A stretch of 9,138 nt of DNA from Clostridia bacterium (GTDB taxonomy: Bacteria; Bacillota; Clostridia; Christensenellales; Aristaeellaceae). Below the pieces are notes generated by a model. That model ran no database searches and was not told the origin of the DNA. It saw only the letters and a list, made by a program, of their open reading frames with translations. How positions within the stretch are numbered: the first letter of the stretch is position 1; each line of letters starts with the position of its first letter. The position numbers were made by a program, and so were the translations under genes. The stretch covers positions 1 to 9,138 of the forward strand of contig CAAEEC010000003.1 of assembly GCA_900754755.1 (NCBI GenBank), given 5' to 3'. Shown here in pieces: positions 7,890 to 9,138 of this stretch.

Positions 7890-8342
7890 TTATGGCTGCG
7901 CGTCGGCAAGCTGCGTGGTTTCGCCTGGAAGCTGGATGAACAGCGCGCGCAGTTGGTCGTCCTGCGGATATACCATGCCCAACTTTTGCGCTTCCTGCTC
8001 GATCCTGCCCACTTGGGAAAGATTTTCTATGCTGACCTGTTCCATGTATTTGCGCGATTGCAGGCTCTGAATTTGCCCATATAGCTCGCTCTGCCGCTTG
8101 GATTGGGCGTTTAACGCGACGCTCATGGTGATCTGGCCCACCAGCCCTGTGGCCAGAATGCCGCAAGCAACCGCGCACAGCGCGCGGCTGAGCCTGCGCG
8201 CACGCCGCGTAACCTGGTTGCGCCTGCGCTCGCGCTCGATTTGCGGATTGACCACTACGCGCCACGGGCGCGTATCCTCGCGATTCGCAGCGGCCGCGCT
8301 TCCCCGATTGCTGTCGTATTGTATGAAAGATTGCCTTTGCAT
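7890..8342 (-). CDS. ftsL: FtsL-like cell division protein (FtsL/DivIC family)
   Basis: Small bitopic membrane protein of 150 residues. FtsL-family proteins form a periplasmic or extracellular coiled-coil complex with DivIC/FtsB and DivIB/FtsQ that activates the FtsW-PBP pair. Visible here: a polar cytoplasmic tail rich in Arg (1-50, with RERRRNQVTRRARR at 37-50), one membrane helix (about 52-76), then a helical stretch with coiled-coil character (about 78-120) ending in RIEQEAQKLGMVYPQDDQ (113-130), the best conserved FtsL element. The primary sequence is otherwise weakly conserved, so the call rests on topology, this motif and position between mraZ and the PBP. The ATG at 8342 has GGAGGGGG (8358-8351) eight bases upstream, and that site begins on the last base of the mraZ stop codon. 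rsmH, normally just before ftsL, is missing. The 54-bp gap to the PBP holds a small imperfect hairpin. Confidence 0.85.
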   Translation of the reverse strand: MQRQSFIQYDSNRGSAAAANREDTRPWRVVVNPQIERERRRNQVTRRARRLSRALCAVACGILATGLVGQITMSVALNAQSKRQSELYGQIQSLQSRKYMEQVSIENLSQVGRIEQEAQKLGMVYPQDDQLRALFIQLPGETTQLADAQP

Positions 8343-8350
8343 AGAACTTT

Positions 8351-8358
8351 CCCCCTCC
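8351..8358 (-). promoter_or_regulatory. ftsL ribosome binding site overlapping the mraZ stop codon
   Basis: The minus strand reads TAGGAGGGGG: the mraZ stop TAG (8360-8358) shares its G with GGAGGGGG, followed by eight bases and ATG at 8342. The arrangement indicates that mraZ and ftsL are co-transcribed and were adjacent long enough for their signals to merge. Confidence 0.75.
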
Positions 8359-8813
8359 TACGCCTGGGAATACTTGTCGTTGACATACGACAGCAAATCG
8401 GCAATCGAAGACAGTGCCTTCTCCTGCTCGCTCGCGTACCGTTCCTCGTCCCACACTTCCAGATACTGGCCCATTCCCACAAAGCGAATCGCCTTGTTGA
8501 TTCCCGCAAGCGTGCGCAAAGTTGTGGGAATCAGCACGCGCCCTTGGGAATCGGTTTCGCCGCTGAAAATATTGGCCTTGATCAACCGCGCGTAGTTCGT
8601 GGCGCGCGCATCCGAGGCAGGAAACGCATCCAGCCACGCGCGCATCGATTCCCACTTTTCGCGGGTATACAGGGCGATGGCCGAAAAAGCGGTGTTCATG
8701 CCGATGTAAAACGAGGGGCCCAGCGCTTCCCGGTATACCGCCGGAATGGTTACGCGGCCTTTCTGGTCCATTGTATGTGCCATATTGCCCAAGAATTCGC
8801 TTTGCACCAGCAT
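8358..8813 (-). CDS. mraZ: MraZ, transcriptional repressor of the dcw operon
   Basis: DNA-binding regulator with two tandem AbrB-like (SpoVT/MraZ) half-domains; the family forms ring oligomers and binds repeated boxes upstream of its own gene. The 151 residues show both signature repeats, DQKGRVTIP (16-24) and DSQGRVLIP (88-96), and the family's C-terminal helix region. Homologues usually begin at the residues equivalent to FLG at 7-9, so this protein has about six extra N-terminal residues. The ATG at 8813 sits immediately after AAGGAGGTGG, only three bases from GGAGG, while an in-frame GTG at 8807 has a nine-base spacing; that start would give 149 residues. It is the first gene of the operon, and four matching operator boxes lie just upstream, so negative autoregulation of the operon is likely. 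The usual next gene, rsmH, is absent. Confidence 0.95.
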   Translation of the reverse strand: MLVQSEFLGNMAHTMDQKGRVTIPAVYREALGPSFYIGMNTAFSAIALYTREKWESMRAWLDAFPASDARATNYARLIKANIFSGETDSQGRVLIPTTLRTLAGINKAIRFVGMGQYLEVWDEERYASEQEKALSSIADLLSYVNDKYSQA

Positions 8814-8823
8814 CCACCTCCTT
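8814..8823 (-). promoter_or_regulatory. Strong mraZ ribosome binding site, ambiguous start
   Basis: The minus strand reads AAGGAGGTGG directly against ATG at 8813. It is a near-perfect anti-Shine-Dalgarno match but sits close to this ATG; the GTG at 8807 is better spaced. Either start leaves both MraZ half-domains whole. Confidence 0.7.
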
Positions 8824-8847
8824 CGCGATCCATCTCACCCTTGCTCC

Positions 8848-8881
8848 CCACATTATACCACAATTCCCCACGATTCGCCAC
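8848..8881 (-). promoter_or_regulatory. MraZ operator: four GTGG boxes at 10-bp period
   Basis: On the minus strand GTGG occurs at 8881-8878, 8871-8868, 8861-8858 and 8851-8848, spaced exactly 10 bp (GTGGCGAATC, GTGGGGAATT, GTGGTATAAT, GTGGGGAGCA). MraZ of other bacteria is known to bind direct TGGG/GTGGG-type boxes about 10 bp apart upstream of mraZ. The third box runs into the -10 element and the fourth lies between the -10 and the expected transcript start, so bound protein would block RNA polymerase. That this MraZ binds here is inferred from position and pattern. Confidence 0.85.
8852..8880 (-). promoter_or_regulatory. Main dcw operon promoter (extended -10)
   Basis: A perfect TATAAT (8857-8852) preceded by TGG gives TGGTATAAT, an extended -10. 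At 17 bp spacing the -35 position holds TGGCGA (8880-8875), only three matches to TTGACA, as is common when an extended -10 is present. Transcription should begin near 8845, leaving a leader of about 30 bases. An AT-rich stretch at 8889-8917, including the perfect palindrome GAAATATTTC (8889-8898), lies where an UP element would be. Confidence 0.75.
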
Positions 8882-8957
8882 CGTTGCCGAAATATTTCAA
8901 AAATTCTTTAAATATGTCTTGGAGAAACATGACTGCTTCGCGCACCGCTACGACATG

Positions 8958-8974
8958 CGGTGGTGAGCCCACCG
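8958..8974. repeat. Short perfect inverted repeat upstream of the operon
   Basis: CGGTGG (8958-8963) and CCACCG (8969-8974) flank the five bases TGAGC and can form a 6-bp GC-rich hairpin. No T-tract follows on either strand, so it does not look like a terminator. On the minus strand it carries ACGGTGG, the same seven bases as the first MraZ box region, so it could be an isolated extra binding site or a leader hairpin of the candidate upstream promoter. Confidence 0.45.
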
Positions 8975-8983
8975 TTATGACAC

Positions 8984-9012
8984 TATATATTGCGCATGGA
9001 AATAGATGCCAA
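8984..9012 (-). promoter_or_regulatory. Candidate second, upstream promoter
   Basis: The minus strand has TTGGCA (9012-9007; five of six to TTGACA), a 17-base spacer and TATATA (8989-8984; four of six to TATAAT). A transcript would start near 8977 and carry about 160 bases of leader through the 8958-8974 hairpin and the MraZ boxes. Supported by pattern only. Confidence 0.35.
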
Positions 9013-9025
9013 TTGTAACATTCTT

Positions 9026-9073
9026 AAAAGACAAAAAAAGCGCGCGGCCGCCCCAACCGGCGCTCCGCGTCGC
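9026..9073 (-). terminator. Intrinsic terminator of an upstream minus-strand gene
   Basis: Read on the minus strand, GCG (9073-9071), CGCGG (9069-9065) and CGCC (9062-9059) pair with GGCG (9052-9049), CCGCG (9047-9043) and CGC (9042-9040) around a GGTTGG loop, giving about 12 pairs with two small bulges. Seven T (9039-9033) and a further T-rich run to 9026 follow at once. This is a textbook rho-independent shape and separates the dcw promoter from whatever lies to the right. Confidence 0.65.
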
Positions 9074-9138
9074 AAAATTTTTATGATATGTTCGATTATA
9101 CTCGCGCAAAAATGCCGCTTCGATCTTTTTCGAAAAAA
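9074..9138. other. Right edge: no gene that can be established
   Basis: On the minus strand one frame enters the window as an open stretch of 13 codons ending FARV and stops with TAA at 9098-9096, about 22 bases before the terminator; this would fit the C-terminus of the gene that the terminator serves. The other two frames are also open through this short piece, so the assignment is a guess. A TATAAT (9100-9095, minus) occurs here without a good -35 element. Confidence 0.25.

Noticed and set aside
7840..8871. A 343-codon minus-strand frame overlapping mraZ and ftsL
   Set aside because: It is an out-of-frame shadow of both genes. Both have strong family motifs and ribosome sites in the other frame, and this frame starts inside the mraZ promoter.
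8889..8898. Palindrome GAAATATTTC as a possible regulator site or replication-origin element
   Set aside because: It is a single AT-rich palindrome in an AT-rich promoter-upstream stretch, with no DnaA boxes or repeated copies. A UP-like element explains it adequately.
8929..9018. A 29-codon plus-strand frame with GGAG five bases before its ATG
   Set aside because: It is short, shows no recognisable motif, and overlaps the candidate promoter and hairpin upstream of mraZ. One Shine-Dalgarno-like match is too little support.
9087..9104. TATAAT at 9100-9095 (minus) as a promoter for a small RNA ending at the 9026-9073 terminator
   Set aside because: The -35 region is poor, the resulting RNA would consist of little more than the terminator, and a gene ending at 9096 explains the terminator better.
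1..9138. Mobile elements, CRISPR arrays, tRNA or rRNA genes
   Set aside because: No transposase, long terminal inverted repeat, spaced repeat array or RNA-gene signature is seen. The block is a contiguous core housekeeping operon with even codon character.

Overview
The window holds most of a division and cell wall (dcw) gene cluster, all read on the minus strand, so transcription runs from high to low coordinates. In that order the genes are mraZ, a small ftsL-like gene, a class B penicillin-binding protein with two PASTA domains (ftsI/spoVD/pbpB type), murE, mraY, murD, ftsW and the first 199 codons of murA, which leaves the window at base 1. The sequence suggests a GC-rich Gram-positive bacterium, most likely a Bacillota/Clostridia lineage. 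The reasons are strong GGAGG-type ribosome sites, a PASTA-bearing division transpeptidase with SpoVD-like cysteines, MurE with the DNPR signature for meso-diaminopimelate, and a MurA that resembles Bacillus MurA. The lineage is inferred from remembered family features, not from a search.

Right edge (8882-9138): no convincing gene. A hairpin with a T-tract (9026-9073) looks like the terminator of an unseen upstream minus-strand gene. A candidate upstream promoter (8984-9012) and a short perfect hairpin (8958-8974) follow. The clearest regulatory signal is at 8848-8881: four GTGG boxes spaced exactly 10 bp apart, overlapping a TGGTATAAT extended -10. This is the expected architecture of an operator for MraZ, the first gene of the operon.

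Gene block (1-8813): the genes are packed with gaps of 15, 54, 30, 15 and 42 bp, then a 4-bp overlap (murD/ftsW), then 71 bp before murA. I see no terminator inside, so one operon is likely. The products form one pathway. MurA starts UDP-MurNAc synthesis. MurD and MurE add D-Glu and meso-Dap. MraY loads the finished UDP-MurNAc-pentapeptide on undecaprenyl phosphate. FtsW and the PBP polymerise and crosslink septal wall, and the FtsL-like protein is a division-complex scaffold.

Three genes that usually sit inside this cluster are absent at their usual places: rsmH/mraW (between mraZ and ftsL), murF (between murE and mraY) and murG (after ftsW). The junctions left behind look clean, with ribosome sites intact. 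I did not find an unknown biological system here. The points worth a second look are the operator, the three missing genes, the SpoVD-like cysteine pair in the PBP, and six successive genes sharing one reading-frame phase.
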